From Alkalibacillus almallahensis (GTDB taxonomy: Bacteria > Bacillota > Bacilli > Bacillales > Alkalibacillaceae): 43,979 nt of DNA. The stretch covers positions 1 to 43,979 of the forward strand of contig NZ_JAASRU010000017.1 of assembly GCF_011761495.1 (NCBI RefSeq). The letters run 5' to 3'. The notes beneath the pieces were generated by a model. That model was not told the origin of the DNA and did not search any database. It worked only from the letters and a program-made list of their open reading frames with translations. The number at the start of each line of letters is the position of its first letter. Position 1 is the first letter of the stretch. Shown piece by piece: positions 1 to 8,324 of this stretch. Made by a program: the position numbers and the translations under genes.

Positions 1-4
1 TTGT

Positions 5-95
5 TATTATACTTCTATTATATCAAATTAACGCGGTGAATTGTTAAAGTTTATGCAAAAAAATCAGGCTGCCGAGACTTTCTCGACAGCCTGAA
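5..95 (-). repeat. Terminal repeat, left copy (inverted copy at 43889-43979)
   Basis: By direct reading, these 91 bases are identical to the reverse complement of 43889-43979. Reading on the minus strand, the unit begins with a hairpin (stem arms at 65-77 and 81-93, one mismatch) followed by seven T residues, and then an AT-rich, promoter-like stretch containing TATAAT. It starts directly behind the trpS terminator hairpin (95-138). Both copies run off the window edge, so the true repeat is longer. An insertion sequence or other dispersed element whose end carries a terminator is the simplest reading, but no transposase is visible. Confidence 0.85.
65..93 (-). terminator. Intrinsic terminator-like hairpin inside the terminal repeat
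   Basis: A 13-bp stem with one mismatch and a 3-nt loop is followed, on the minus strand, by seven T residues (positions 63-57). It would stop transcripts leaving trpS that pass the first hairpin, or shield the repeated element from outside transcription. The identical structure recurs at 43891-43927. Confidence 0.7.
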
Positions 96-138
96 AAAAT
101 CGTGGAAGACATCAAAATTGATGTCTTCCACGATTTTT
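95..138 (-). terminator. trpS terminator, 21-bp perfect stem
   Basis: Arms 95-115 and 118-138 are perfectly complementary around a two-base centre. With A/T runs on both outer flanks it can act in either direction; trpS ends 37 nt upstream on the minus strand. The terminal repeat begins immediately after its T-tract. Confidence 0.8.
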
Positions 139-175
139 CATTTCAATCACTGGGTTTTGTCCCAGCCTCTCCTGT

Positions 176-1195
<1,020 letters not shown>

Positions 1196-1200
1196 TCATA

Positions 1201-1430
1201 AAAAAATCCACTCTCCCAACGAAAAGGGACGAATGGAATCGCGGTGCCACCCTTGTTACCTAATTAAAGGTCACTTAAGTAAGCGATGTATCGTTCGCTA
1301 TACGGAATAAATCAGCTCCCGAGGCCCCAATTTCCAACAAAACTTAACGCCTGTTCTCACTCACCAGACTCACTGTTGATAGCGGTTTAGTCTTACAATC
1401 CTCGTTCATTGCGCAATAATATGTAGTTGA
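1201..1430 (-). promoter_or_regulatory. T-box leader (tRNA-Trp sensing) with terminator
   Basis: On the minus strand the leader contains the diagnostic T-box core AGGGTGGCACCGCG (1242-1255 region), followed by an imperfect hairpin (about 1207-1240) and a run of T residues reaching 1200, which forms the terminator. A TGG triplet at 1329-1327 sits on the 3' side of the predicted stem I, where a specifier is expected, in keeping with trpS downstream. The specifier placement is inferred by eye. Uncharged tRNA-Trp should stabilise the antiterminator and raise trpS expression. Confidence 0.92.
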
Positions 1431-1434
1431 CTAC

Positions 1435-1463
1435 ATTATAGGCAACATCGTTCAATCCTGCAA
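1435..1463 (-). promoter_or_regulatory. Sigma-A promoter for trpS T-box transcript
   Basis: On the minus strand TTGCAG (1463-1458) and TATAAT (1440-1435) are separated by exactly 17 nt, just upstream of the T-box leader. Confidence 0.75.
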
Positions 1464-1581
1464 GTTTTATTTCATCGAATGGTCACAAAAATTTAATTGA
1501 AAAAATTTATAGTTTTTCAACAAAACGTGTGTAAAACAGATTATAATAGATATATATAGAAAACATCTGGGGGAATAAATC

Positions 1582-2799
1582 ATGAGAAGGTATCAACTTG
1601 TTGTGTTGGCGTTGTTGGGTGTCATGGCTTTTTTGTTGGTTAATCCGGTTGCGGCGGATGATGGAAGTGAATCAGAGGGAGATAAAGTATCCTTTCATCA
1701 TACATATGACCATGCTTTAGAGAAAAAAGTACTTCCTGATCCTGTTCCGCGTTTTGTATATGATTCAGGTTTAGACTTTGAGTATCCAGAGAATGTACGC
1801 GGTATTTATGTGACAGGTCACTCTGCTGGTGGTGATCGATTCGATGAATTAGTGTCACTCGTGAATGATACGCCACTTAATTCGATGGTTATTGATGTTA
1901 AGGACGACCATGGAAAAGTGACGTATGAGATGAATGAGGATCACGTGGCGCACGATGTATCGGAGAATTATATTAAAGATCCACGTGCGATGCTTGAGCG
2001 TTTAGAAAAAGAAGAAATTTATCCGATTGCCCGTGTTGTCGTATTCAAAGATACAGCCTTAGCTGAGAAACGTCCAGAATGGTCATTTAAAGAAGGTGGC
2101 GACGTTTGGAAGAATGGACGGAATGAGGCGTTTGTGAATCCATTTGTTAAGGATGTTTGGGACTACAACATAGAGGTCGCTAAGGATGCTGCTGAATTAG
2201 GGTTCCAAGAAATTCAGTTTGATTATGTTCGTTTTCCAGAAGGATTTGAACATCGGGACGAAGAATTAAATTATTCTCGCGGAGATTATGATGATGCAAG
2301 CTTAGATAATGTTCGTGAACGAGTGAATGCGGTTAATGATTTCGTTGAGTATGCTTATGAAGAATTGGAAGCCTATGATATTGATGTATCTGTTGATATT
2401 TTCGGTTATACGGCAACAATTGGTGATGCACCTGGCATTGGTCAGAACTTCCTTGGCATTTCGGAAAATGTTGATGTCATTTCTTCAATGATCTATCCAA
2501 GTCATTGGACGCCATACTTTGGGATTAGTGAACCAGACCGTGAGCCATATAATCTCGTGAATGAGTATGCCAAATCAGAGAATGAGTTGTTAGGTGAATT
2601 AGAAGACGCACCAACTTCTCGACCGTGGTTGCAAGACTTTACAGCATCGTGGTTATATTCTTCAGGTAATACATTCACTTATGGAGCTGATGAAGTAACA
2701 GCTCAAATTGAAGCCTTATACGACAACGGCATTTACGAATATTTATTATGGAATGCAAATAATAACTATACAGAAGGAACAAATTTTGACCCGAAATAA
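1582..2799 (+). CDS. Secreted putative glycoside hydrolase (DUF4015 type)
   Basis: The 405-residue protein begins with a signal peptide (MRRYQ, then about 16 hydrophobic residues to VAADD), so it is exported; an acidic linker follows. From about residue 73, RGIYVTGHSAG starts the putative glycosyl hydrolase domain of the Pfam PF13200/DUF4015 type, with VIDVKDDHGKVTYE, IARVVVFKD, QFDYVRFPE and DIFGYT as recognisable strands of a TIM-barrel fold. Asp and Glu residues at strand ends (for example in QFDYVRFPE) are plausible acid catalysts. The substrate is unknown; cell-wall or exopolysaccharide glycans are possible. GGGGGA precedes the ATG. The gene is monocistronic and ends at a perfect palindromic terminator. 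Confidence 0.8.
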   Translation: MRRYQLVVLALLGVMAFLLVNPVAADDGSESEGDKVSFHHTYDHALEKKVLPDPVPRFVYDSGLDFEYPENVRGIYVTGHSAGGDRFDELVSLVNDTPLNSMVIDVKDDHGKVTYEMNEDHVAHDVSENYIKDPRAMLERLEKEEIYPIARVVVFKDTALAEKRPEWSFKEGGDVWKNGRNEAFVNPFVKDVWDYNIEVAKDAAELGFQEIQFDYVRFPEGFEHRDEELNYSRGDYDDASLDNVRERVNAVNDFVEYAYEELEAYDIDVSVDIFGYTATIGDAPGIGQNFLGISENVDVISSMIYPSHWTPYFGISEPDREPYNLVNEYAKSENELLGELEDAPTSRPWLQDFTASWLYSSGNTFTYGADEVTAQIEALYDNGIYEYLLWNANNNYTEGTNFDPK

Positions 2800-2810
2800 T
2801 GATGTGTAAG

Positions 2811-2840
2811 CCTTGGCAATTAATTGCCAAGGTTTTTTTT
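2811..2840 (+). terminator. Intrinsic terminator
   Basis: A perfect palindrome (2811-2832, arms CCTTGGCAATT/AATTGCCAAGG) is followed by eight T residues. It terminates the hydrolase gene. Confidence 0.9.
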
Positions 2841-2844
2841 GAAT

Positions 2845-2942
2845 GTATTTCAATAGTTCGTAAAGTTATTAAATAAGTATGGAGATTTATTTAATAACTA
2901 AAAGCAAAAATTTAAAAATCGAAGTGAATAATTTAAAAACTT
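2845..2942. repeat. 21-bp periodic AT-palindrome array A (5 units)
   Basis: Five degenerate 14-15-nt cores related to TTATYTMATAA or its complement lie at about 2845-2858, 2864-2878, 2885-2899, 2908-2921 and 2928-2942. Their centres are 19-22 nt apart, and the 5-8-nt spacers are richer in G. The array starts 5 nt after the terminator T-tract. It belongs to a family of six arrays in this window. Confidence 0.65.
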
Positions 2943-3230
2943 ACAGGGTTTAGTTCGTCATCACAGTAGCGTGATAAAGCCTAGAATAAAGCGTTTATTT
3001 TGTTTTTAAGATATTTCAACAAGCAAATTCGTTCTATTTTAATGAATGTGTACGTTTATAGCTGTATATTTAAGGGATAATCAGTTGAAGGGTAAGCAGT
3101 CGTGACAAACGGCATTTAATCTGGATTATTCTCTCTCTATGCCGTTTAACACAATTTTTCCAAAACTATATAATAAAGATTGGATATTAAACGAACGCTA
3201 AACATAACAAAACGAAGAAGGAGCAGATGT
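2943..3230. other. Intergenic stretch upstream of yjbC
   Basis: No gene was found here. The only clear structure is a 9-bp inverted repeat, AAACGGCAT (3107-3115) and ATGCCGTTT (3139-3147), enclosing 23 nt and followed by a short T-run (CAATTTTTCC). It could be a weak terminator or a leader hairpin. The yjbC promoter must lie in this region, but I cannot place it with confidence. Confidence 0.4.
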
Positions 3231-3821
3231 ATGAACTGGTATGAAAAGTTGAATGAATACTTTCCGGTTGAAGAAATGAAATCTAAGGAACATATGGAGC
3301 GGTTATTAAAAGAAAGAAGCGATGTTTATTATAAAGAAGAAGGCGAGCACCACGTAATGATGTACGCTGAATTTGATGCCTTCATCTTTATTGATTATGT
3401 TTACGTTTCGCCAAAAGCACGAGGTCAAGGAATGGGCCAAAAACTACTTGATCAATTAAAGGAACGAAATAAGCCGATTATTTTAGAAGTTGAACCAGTT
3501 GATTACGAAGATACTGATACAGCTAAACGATTACGCTTTTATCAGCGTGAAGGGTTTGAACATGCACAATCCATCGGGTATACGCGCCGATCTTTAGCAA
3601 CCAATGAACTCAATACATTAGAAATTTTGTTCTGGTCACCTGATAAGGCTTCAGAAGATATGATTTATGAACAAATGCGTACATTATATGAAGAAATTCA
3701 TACTTATAAAGACGAAGAAATCTATGGTGAATCTTATCAGCCAGTTGAAGAAGTACTGACGATTGACCAAGAACAGAAAGATGACTTATTCGATGCATTG
3801 AAAGAACCTAAAGGTGTATAA
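3231..3821 (+). CDS. yjbC: GNAT-family acetyltransferase YjbC
   Basis: This 196-residue protein matches B. subtilis YjbC closely from memory (MNWYEKL.EYFPVEEMKS). A GNAT fold covers about residues 35-130: YVSPKARGQGMGQKLL is motif A with the acetyl-CoA pyrophosphate loop RGQGMG, followed by KPIILEVEPVD and RLRFYQREGFEH (motif B). The C-terminal third (SLATNELNTLEILFWSP onward) is specific to this family. The substrate is unknown. The ATG at 3231 is chosen because GAAGGAG lies just upstream; an earlier in-frame codon at 3180 lacks a ribosome site. In B. subtilis yjbC lies just upstream of spx; here a terminator and 460 nt separate them. Confidence 0.9.
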   Translation: MNWYEKLNEYFPVEEMKSKEHMERLLKERSDVYYKEEGEHHVMMYAEFDAFIFIDYVYVSPKARGQGMGQKLLDQLKERNKPIILEVEPVDYEDTDTAKRLRFYQREGFEHAQSIGYTRRSLATNELNTLEILFWSPDKASEDMIYEQMRTLYEEIHTYKDEEIYGESYQPVEEVLTIDQEQKDDLFDALKEPKGV

Positions 3822-3860
3822 AAGAAAGCAGGTCCTTAATTTTGGACCTGCTTTCTTTTA
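3821..3860 (+). terminator. Intrinsic terminator behind yjbC
   Basis: Arms 3821-3835 and 3844-3858 pair perfectly (15 bp) around an 8-nt loop and run into T residues. It separates yjbC from spxA. Confidence 0.9.
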
Positions 3861-4009
3861 TTCAGTAGTATTAGTTTTTATTATTTTAAGTGTCCTTTTG
3901 AAAGTTCTTCAAAGAGAAATTAATATGTAAATACAATGAAAAAATTCATTTACGACCATCCTACTTATAAACAAGTGTTAAAAAAGACCTATGGCATATG
4001 GCTGTTTTA

Positions 4010-4018
4010 TGTTATACT
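4010..4018 (+). promoter_or_regulatory. Possible extended -10 promoter upstream of spxA
   Basis: TGTTATACT has the TGN-TATACT form of an extended -10 element; the -35 region (TATGGC about 17 nt upstream) is weak. It lies about 310 nt before spxA and would give a long leader. The rest of 3861-4204 shows no gene with a ribosome site. Confidence 0.45.
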
Positions 4019-4204
4019 GAATTAAAGCGAACGTATTTTCGTGTCATATCTTATAATAAGTTTATAAAAGAGTTTTTGCTTTTAATTTTGTTTATGCGAC
4101 ATAAAAAACATGTAATTTTTAGGTTTAAATTTGTGTAAGTCGGGAAAAACATTACTGAGGCGAAATTAAAATGTGACTTTTTGTTTACAACTAATTGAGA
4201 GCTC

Positions 4205-4233
4205 TTTTCAATTACATAGTTTTATTGTATACT
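4205..4233 (+). promoter_or_regulatory. Sigma-A promoter of spxA
   Basis: TTTTCA (4205-4210) and TATACT (4228-4233) are 17 nt apart, about 90 nt upstream of the spxA start. spx is known to be multiply promoted in B. subtilis; the second candidate here is at 4010-4018. Confidence 0.65.
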
Positions 4234-4324
4234 AAAAGTACATTAGATTAGATTAATTCTAAATTTAAATCGATTTAAATCGATTTGTTTCATGTCTTAA
4301 GCCGATAAAAGGAGAGTGAATGGC

Positions 4325-4720
4325 ATGGTAACGTTATTTACATCACCAAGTTGTACGTCTTGTCGTAAAGCGAGAGCTTGGTTAGAGGAACACGAAATTC
4401 CATTTGAAGAACGAAATATTTTCTCAGATACATTGTCCAAAGACGAAATCAAAGAGATTTTACGTATGACAGAGGATGGAACTGACGAGATTGTTTCAAA
4501 ACGGTCTAAGGTATTCCAAACATTAGACGTGGGATTAGATCAAATGCCACTTAAGGATTTAATTGACTTAATTCAAGAAAATCCAGGCTTATTACGTCGT
4601 CCAATTATTATGGATGAGAAACGTCTGCAGGTCGGATATAACGAAGATGAAATTCGTCGATTCTTACCACGTAATGTACGTTCTTTCCAATTAGAAGAAG
4701 CAAAGCGTTTAGTTAATTAA
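4325..4720 (+). CDS. spxA: Redox-responsive transcriptional regulator Spx
   Basis: Spx binds the alpha-subunit C-terminal domain of RNA polymerase and reprograms transcription under disulfide stress. At 131 residues it is almost superimposable on B. subtilis Spx. The ArsC-like thioredoxin fold carries the redox switch C10-x-x-C13 (SPSCTSC), Gly52 (TEDGTDE), known to be needed for contact with RNA polymerase, and the conserved [25 protein letters not shown]. The C-terminus (LVN) is close to the B. subtilis LAN end, the region read by ClpXP with YjbH. The start at 4325 has AAGGAGAG 8 nt upstream. The adaptor gene spxH is in this window at 11770-12669. Confidence 0.97.
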   Translation: MVTLFTSPSCTSCRKARAWLEEHEIPFEERNIFSDTLSKDEIKEILRMTEDGTDEIVSKRSKVFQTLDVGLDQMPLKDLIDLIQENPGLLRRPIIMDEKRLQVGYNEDEIRRFLPRNVRSFQLEEAKRLVN

Positions 4721-4738
4721 GTTTACAGAGATATAAAT

Positions 4739-4777
4739 AAAGCCGGACCTGATTTCTAAATGGTTCGGCTTTTTGTC
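4739..4777. terminator. Bidirectional terminator between spxA and the TerC gene
   Basis: Arms 4739-4749 and 4762-4773 pair with one G-T wobble, with T residues on the + side and A residues on the opposite side. It serves the convergent spxA and TerC genes. Confidence 0.85.
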
Positions 4778-4781
4778 TTTC

Positions 4782-5462
4782 TTATATAGCAGGCTTTCTA
4801 CTGAGGTAGCCGGTTAATAATACGAGTGAAATCATTAATAGTGGCCATGTGAGGGTATGATAAGGAATACTTGTCCAAACAGCTTCGATTTTTTCTTCTT
4901 TTAAAATTAACTCTGCACTTGTATAGGCTAATAAACTTGCACCTAGATAAATCATAACAGGGTATCGTTTCATAAGCTTAAGAATAATTTGACTACCAAA
5001 GATAATGAGCGGTACAGAGACGATCAATCCGAATAAAATGAGTGCAACATTTTGATTAGCTGCAGCTGAAATAGCTAGGACATTATCAAAGCCCATCACA
5101 ACATCAGCAATGATAATCGTCTTAACAGCACCAAGAAAAGTTGTTGATGATTGAATATCTGGATGATCGTGAGCATCTTGGTCGCGTAATAGCTGGGTAG
5201 CAATGTAGAATAAAAGTAGACCACCTATTAATTGGACATAGGGCATCGTTAATAAAAATATGGCAATTGTAGCAAGAATAAAACGAAAGGCAATTGCTAG
5301 TATTGTTCCGAAGACGATTGCTTTTTGTTGAAGGTGATCAGGTAGTTTTCGGCTAGCCATGGCGATTACGATTGCATTGTCGCCACCAAGAATTAAGTCG
5401 ATACCGATTATAATAAATAGGGCTTTTATTATATCCCAATTTAATTCTAATAAAAATTCCAT
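4782..5462 (-). CDS. yjbE: TerC-family integral membrane protein (YjbE-like)
   Basis: The 226-residue polytopic membrane protein has about seven hydrophobic segments and the TerC signatures IIGIDLILGGDNAIVIAMA (N-terminal) and IIIADVVMGFDNVLAI (middle), with intramembrane Asp and Asn residues typical of the family. Relatives in bacilli are linked to manganese export and metalation of secreted proteins; that role is known for paralogues and only inferred here. No yybP-ykoY manganese riboswitch core is visible upstream. AAAGGAGG precedes the ATG. It is convergent with spxA and divergent from mecA, as in B. subtilis. Confidence 0.85.
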   Translation of the reverse strand: MEFLLELNWDIIKALFIIIGIDLILGGDNAIVIAMASRKLPDHLQQKAIVFGTILAIAFRFILATIAIFLLTMPYVQLIGGLLLFYIATQLLRDQDAHDHPDIQSSTTFLGAVKTIIIADVVMGFDNVLAISAAANQNVALILFGLIVSVPLIIFGSQIILKLMKRYPVMIYLGASLLAYTSAELILKEEKIEAVWTSIPYHTLTWPLLMISLVLLTGYLSRKPAI

Positions 5463-5622
5463 GAAAAAACCTCCTTTTTTGGCGTGACAAATAGTTCTAT
5501 ATGTTTTACAATTATGGATTAAATACAGAAATTCATTGTTGTTTGAATTGTGGGACAGCTTGTTTCACATACGGGCGAACATGGAATTTTGAAAAAGCTA
5601 GTCAAAAACATTTTCAAAAAAA

Positions 5623-5651
5623 TTGGACTTAACATAAATTATGATTAAGAC
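5623..5651 (+). promoter_or_regulatory. Candidate sigma-A promoter of mecA
   Basis: TTGGAC (5623-5628) and TAAGAC (5646-5651) are 17 nt apart, 112 nt before mecA. The -10 is imperfect. The rest of 5463-5763 contains only the divergent leader of the TerC gene. Confidence 0.4.
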
Positions 5652-5763
5652 AAAATCTTTATGACATGATTGAAGGCGATGACTTTCGGGTATTGTTATA
5701 TTAAGATAATCGGGTAAGTCCTTCCCAAGTAGTATTTAAAGGTAAGAAGGGAGAGGAAAAACA

Positions 5764-6456
5764 ATGGAAATAGAAAGAATTAATGAAAACACATTAAAAT
5801 TTTATATATCATATCAAGATATTGAAGAGCGCGGTTTCACACGTGAAGATATTTGGTATAACAGGGAAAAAGGCGAAGAATTATTCTGGGATATGATGGA
5901 TGAAGTAAATGATCATGAAGACTTCAGTGTTGATGGTCCATTATGGATTCAAGTTCAAGCAATGGATAAAGGATTAGAAATTGTTGTAACTAAGGCACAG
6001 ATTTCTAAAGATGGTAACAAGTTAGAATTACCAGATGCTGATGATCCAAATGGTCAAGGTGTAACACACGAGTTAGAGAATTTTATGGACCAAAGTTTCT
6101 CAAAAGATTCAAAAGCATCAAACGAGAACAAAGGTCAGAAGAAAAAGAAGAAAAAACATCTTGATGATGATTTAACATTAATGGTCACATTTAATGACAT
6201 TGAAGATGCTATTTCACTAAGTCAATCAGTTCAGGATACGCGCTTTGTAACAGATCGACTATTTGCATTTGACGATCAATATTTCATTCATGTCGGCTTT
6301 CCAAATGGCTTCTTAAGTGAAGATGAGCAGGAAGATTATATCAGTCGTCTGCTTGAATTTGGTGAAGAATCCGCGATGACGAAACACTATCTAACAGAAT
6401 ATGGTGTAGAAATCTTTGAAGATGATGCTATGAAGCAGTTGAGAACACATTTTTAA
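5764..6456 (+). CDS. mecA: Adaptor protein MecA
   Basis: MecA delivers substrates such as ComK to the ClpCP protease and promotes ClpC hexamer assembly. At 230 residues it is about 12 longer than I recall for B. subtilis MecA. The N-terminal substrate-binding domain (MEIERINENTLKFYISYQDIEERGF through VTKAQISKDGNKLELP, 1-90) and the C-terminal ClpC-binding domain (LTLMVTFNDIEDAISLSQ onward, 137-230) are both intact. The extra length is in the linker, which is acidic and then carries a run of six lysines (126-131). AGGGAGAGG precedes the ATG. It is followed by a terminator and then cls; in B. subtilis mecA is directly followed by coiA. Confidence 0.96.
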   Translation: MEIERINENTLKFYISYQDIEERGFTREDIWYNREKGEELFWDMMDEVNDHEDFSVDGPLWIQVQAMDKGLEIVVTKAQISKDGNKLELPDADDPNGQGVTHELENFMDQSFSKDSKASNENKGQKKKKKKHLDDDLTLMVTFNDIEDAISLSQSVQDTRFVTDRLFAFDDQYFIHVGFPNGFLSEDEQEDYISRLLEFGEESAMTKHYLTEYGVEIFEDDAMKQLRTHF

Positions 6457-6463
6457 TAACTAT

Positions 6464-6500
6464 AAAGCAAGCTTGTAAGTAGGCAAGCTTGCTTTTTTAA
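6464..6500 (+). terminator. Intrinsic terminator behind mecA
   Basis: Arms 6464-6475 and 6484-6495 (AAAGCAAGCTTG and its complement) enclose 8 nt and run into T residues. Confidence 0.9.
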
Positions 6501-6764
6501 TTTATAAGTCATGAAGGCGATATGAATTAAATCTTGTAATTTCAAACGACGGCTTCCTGACATTGGTCAAAAAAAGTTTAATCGAACGAAAAAGAGGTTA
6601 TCTCTTAAATATAAGAAAAATGTATCTAATGTTAGGCGTTATTGTTTTTATTTTCAATCGACAAAAAATTTGTTCGGTTGAAAAAATGTGACAAATTTTG
6701 TACGCTAAGATTATTAACATAACATTGGGATGTACTTGAGGGGAAAAAGAGAGGCTTTGACGAT

Positions 6765-8279
6765 ATGTTGAAATGGATTCAAGTGCTGGTATTTACTGTG
6801 ATTGTATTTGCAACTGGGTATTTGTCTTACGTAATTTGGGAAGGTCGAATTATTACGACGTTCTCTCTTTTTGTGACGATATCAGCAGTTTTAATCGGAT
6901 TTATGATTTTTATTGAAAATCGCCAGCCTTCTCAGACAATTAATTGGATTCTTGTATTTGCAGCGTTTCCTGTACTAGGGTTCTTTTTCTACTTAATTTT
7001 TGGTCGTAACTATAAGAAGAGAAAACGTTACGATGAAAAGCAAGAACAGGACGAGGAAGCGTTTAACAAAATTGAAGGGCATCGACCTATTCAAGAAGAA
7101 GATCTCAACCAAATGGGCGATCATCAGAAGATGTTCTTCCGTCTAGCACATGAACTAGGAAATTCACCTGTTTCTTTCAATTCGAAAACCCAGGTGTTAA
7201 CGAATGGGGCTGAGAAGTTTCCAGCTATTTTAGAAGCTTTAAAAAAAGCGAGGCACCATATACATTTAGAGTATTACATTGTTAGACATGATGAGATTGG
7301 TCAAGAGATAAAAAACGTGTTAATTGAGAAGGCCAAAGAAGGTGTGGAAGTACGCTTTCTTTTTGACGCTGTTGGAAGTTGGCGTTTGTCGGATGGCTTT
7401 AAACAAGATTTACGAGATGCGGGTGTTAAACTTAAAGCATTTGCTCCAGTAAGATTACCTTTTATCGGAAGCCGAATTAACTTTAGAAATCACCGCAAAA
7501 TTATTGTGGTTGATGGGGAACAAGGTTTCATGGGTGGACTGAATATTGGTGATGAATATTTAGGACGTAATGCACATTTTGGCGAATGGCGTGATACGCA
7601 TTTATTCGTTCGTGGAGAAGCGGTTAGAACGTTACAGTTGATCTTTTTACAAGATTGGTATTATGAGACGAATGAACATTTGTTAACGCAAGATTATCTT
7701 TCACCAGAAGTTGTAATTACACATAGTGAAGCTGGCGGTATTCAGTTAATTGCTGACGGTCCAGATACTCAATGGGAAAACATAAAGAAATTATATTTCT
7801 CCATGATTATTTCAGCGAAAAAGTCGATTTGGATTGCTTCGCCATATTTTATACCTGATGATGATATTTTAACCGCAATGAAAGTAGCTAGTTTAAGTGG
7901 AGTGGATGTGCGCTTAATGATGCCAAGTGTACCTGATAAAAGAATTGTTTATCATGCTTCACGCTCTTATTATCCAGAATTGATGGAAGCTGGAGTGAAG
8001 GTTTATGAGTATAGCCGAGGTTTCTTGCATAGTAAGGTTATCATTGTTGATGAAGAGTTAGCCTCAATTGGAACATCGAACATGGATATGCGAAGTTTCC
8101 ACTTAAATTTTGAAGTCAATGCCTTTTTATTCCGTACAGATAGCACTGCAAAGTTAGTAGAAGATTTCCGTCAAGATTTTGATGAGTCACGAGAAATCGA
8201 TCCAAATTCGTTTAATAAACGTTCAATTTTTATTCGAGTAATGGAATCATTCTTTCGCTTATTGTCACCACTGTTATAA
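6765..8279 (+). CDS. cls: Cardiolipin synthase
   Basis: The enzyme condenses two phosphatidylglycerols into cardiolipin plus glycerol at the membrane. The 504-residue protein has two N-terminal membrane segments (about 5-22 and 32-50) plus a hydrophobic stretch at 60-80. Two phospholipase D-type HKD motifs follow: NHRKIIVVDGEQGFMGG, with His near residue 243, and LHSKVIIVDEELASIGTSN, with His near residue 422. The length is normal for the bacterial Cls family. The ATG is preceded only by a weak site (AGAGAGGC further up), so the start is slightly uncertain. The gene lies between mecA and coiA, which are adjacent in B. subtilis. Cardiolipin supply matters for salt tolerance in bacilli; that link is only suggestive here. 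Confidence 0.93.
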   Translation: MLKWIQVLVFTVIVFATGYLSYVIWEGRIITTFSLFVTISAVLIGFMIFIENRQPSQTINWILVFAAFPVLGFFFYLIFGRNYKKRKRYDEKQEQDEEAFNKIEGHRPIQEEDLNQMGDHQKMFFRLAHELGNSPVSFNSKTQVLTNGAEKFPAILEALKKARHHIHLEYYIVRHDEIGQEIKNVLIEKAKEGVEVRFLFDAVGSWRLSDGFKQDLRDAGVKLKAFAPVRLPFIGSRINFRNHRKIIVVDGEQGFMGGLNIGDEYLGRNAHFGEWRDTHLFVRGEAVRTLQLIFLQDWYYETNEHLLTQDYLSPEVVITHSEAGGIQLIADGPDTQWENIKKLYFSMIISAKKSIWIASPYFIPDDDILTAMKVASLSGVDVRLMMPSVPDKRIVYHASRSYYPELMEAGVKVYEYSRGFLHSKVIIVDEELASIGTSNMDMRSFHLNFEVNAFLFRTDSTAKLVEDFRQDFDESREIDPNSFNKRSIFIRVMESFFRLLSPLL

Positions 8280-8324
8280 GGCAGTGGTGATAAGTGTTAG
8301 ATGTAAATTAAGGGGAGATGCCTA

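Noticed and set aside
3938-4027. 29-codon frame upstream of spxA
   Set aside because: There is no ribosome site, and it overlaps the extended -10 promoter candidate; it is probably chance.
5463-5600. yybP-ykoY manganese riboswitch before the TerC-family gene
   Set aside because: I looked for the conserved GGGGAGUA and downstream pairing elements on the minus strand and did not find them.
5687-5692. Sigma-B promoter (GGGTAT) upstream of mecA
   Set aside because: The -10 matches, but the -35 region at the right distance (GATTGA) is a poor match to GTTTAA.
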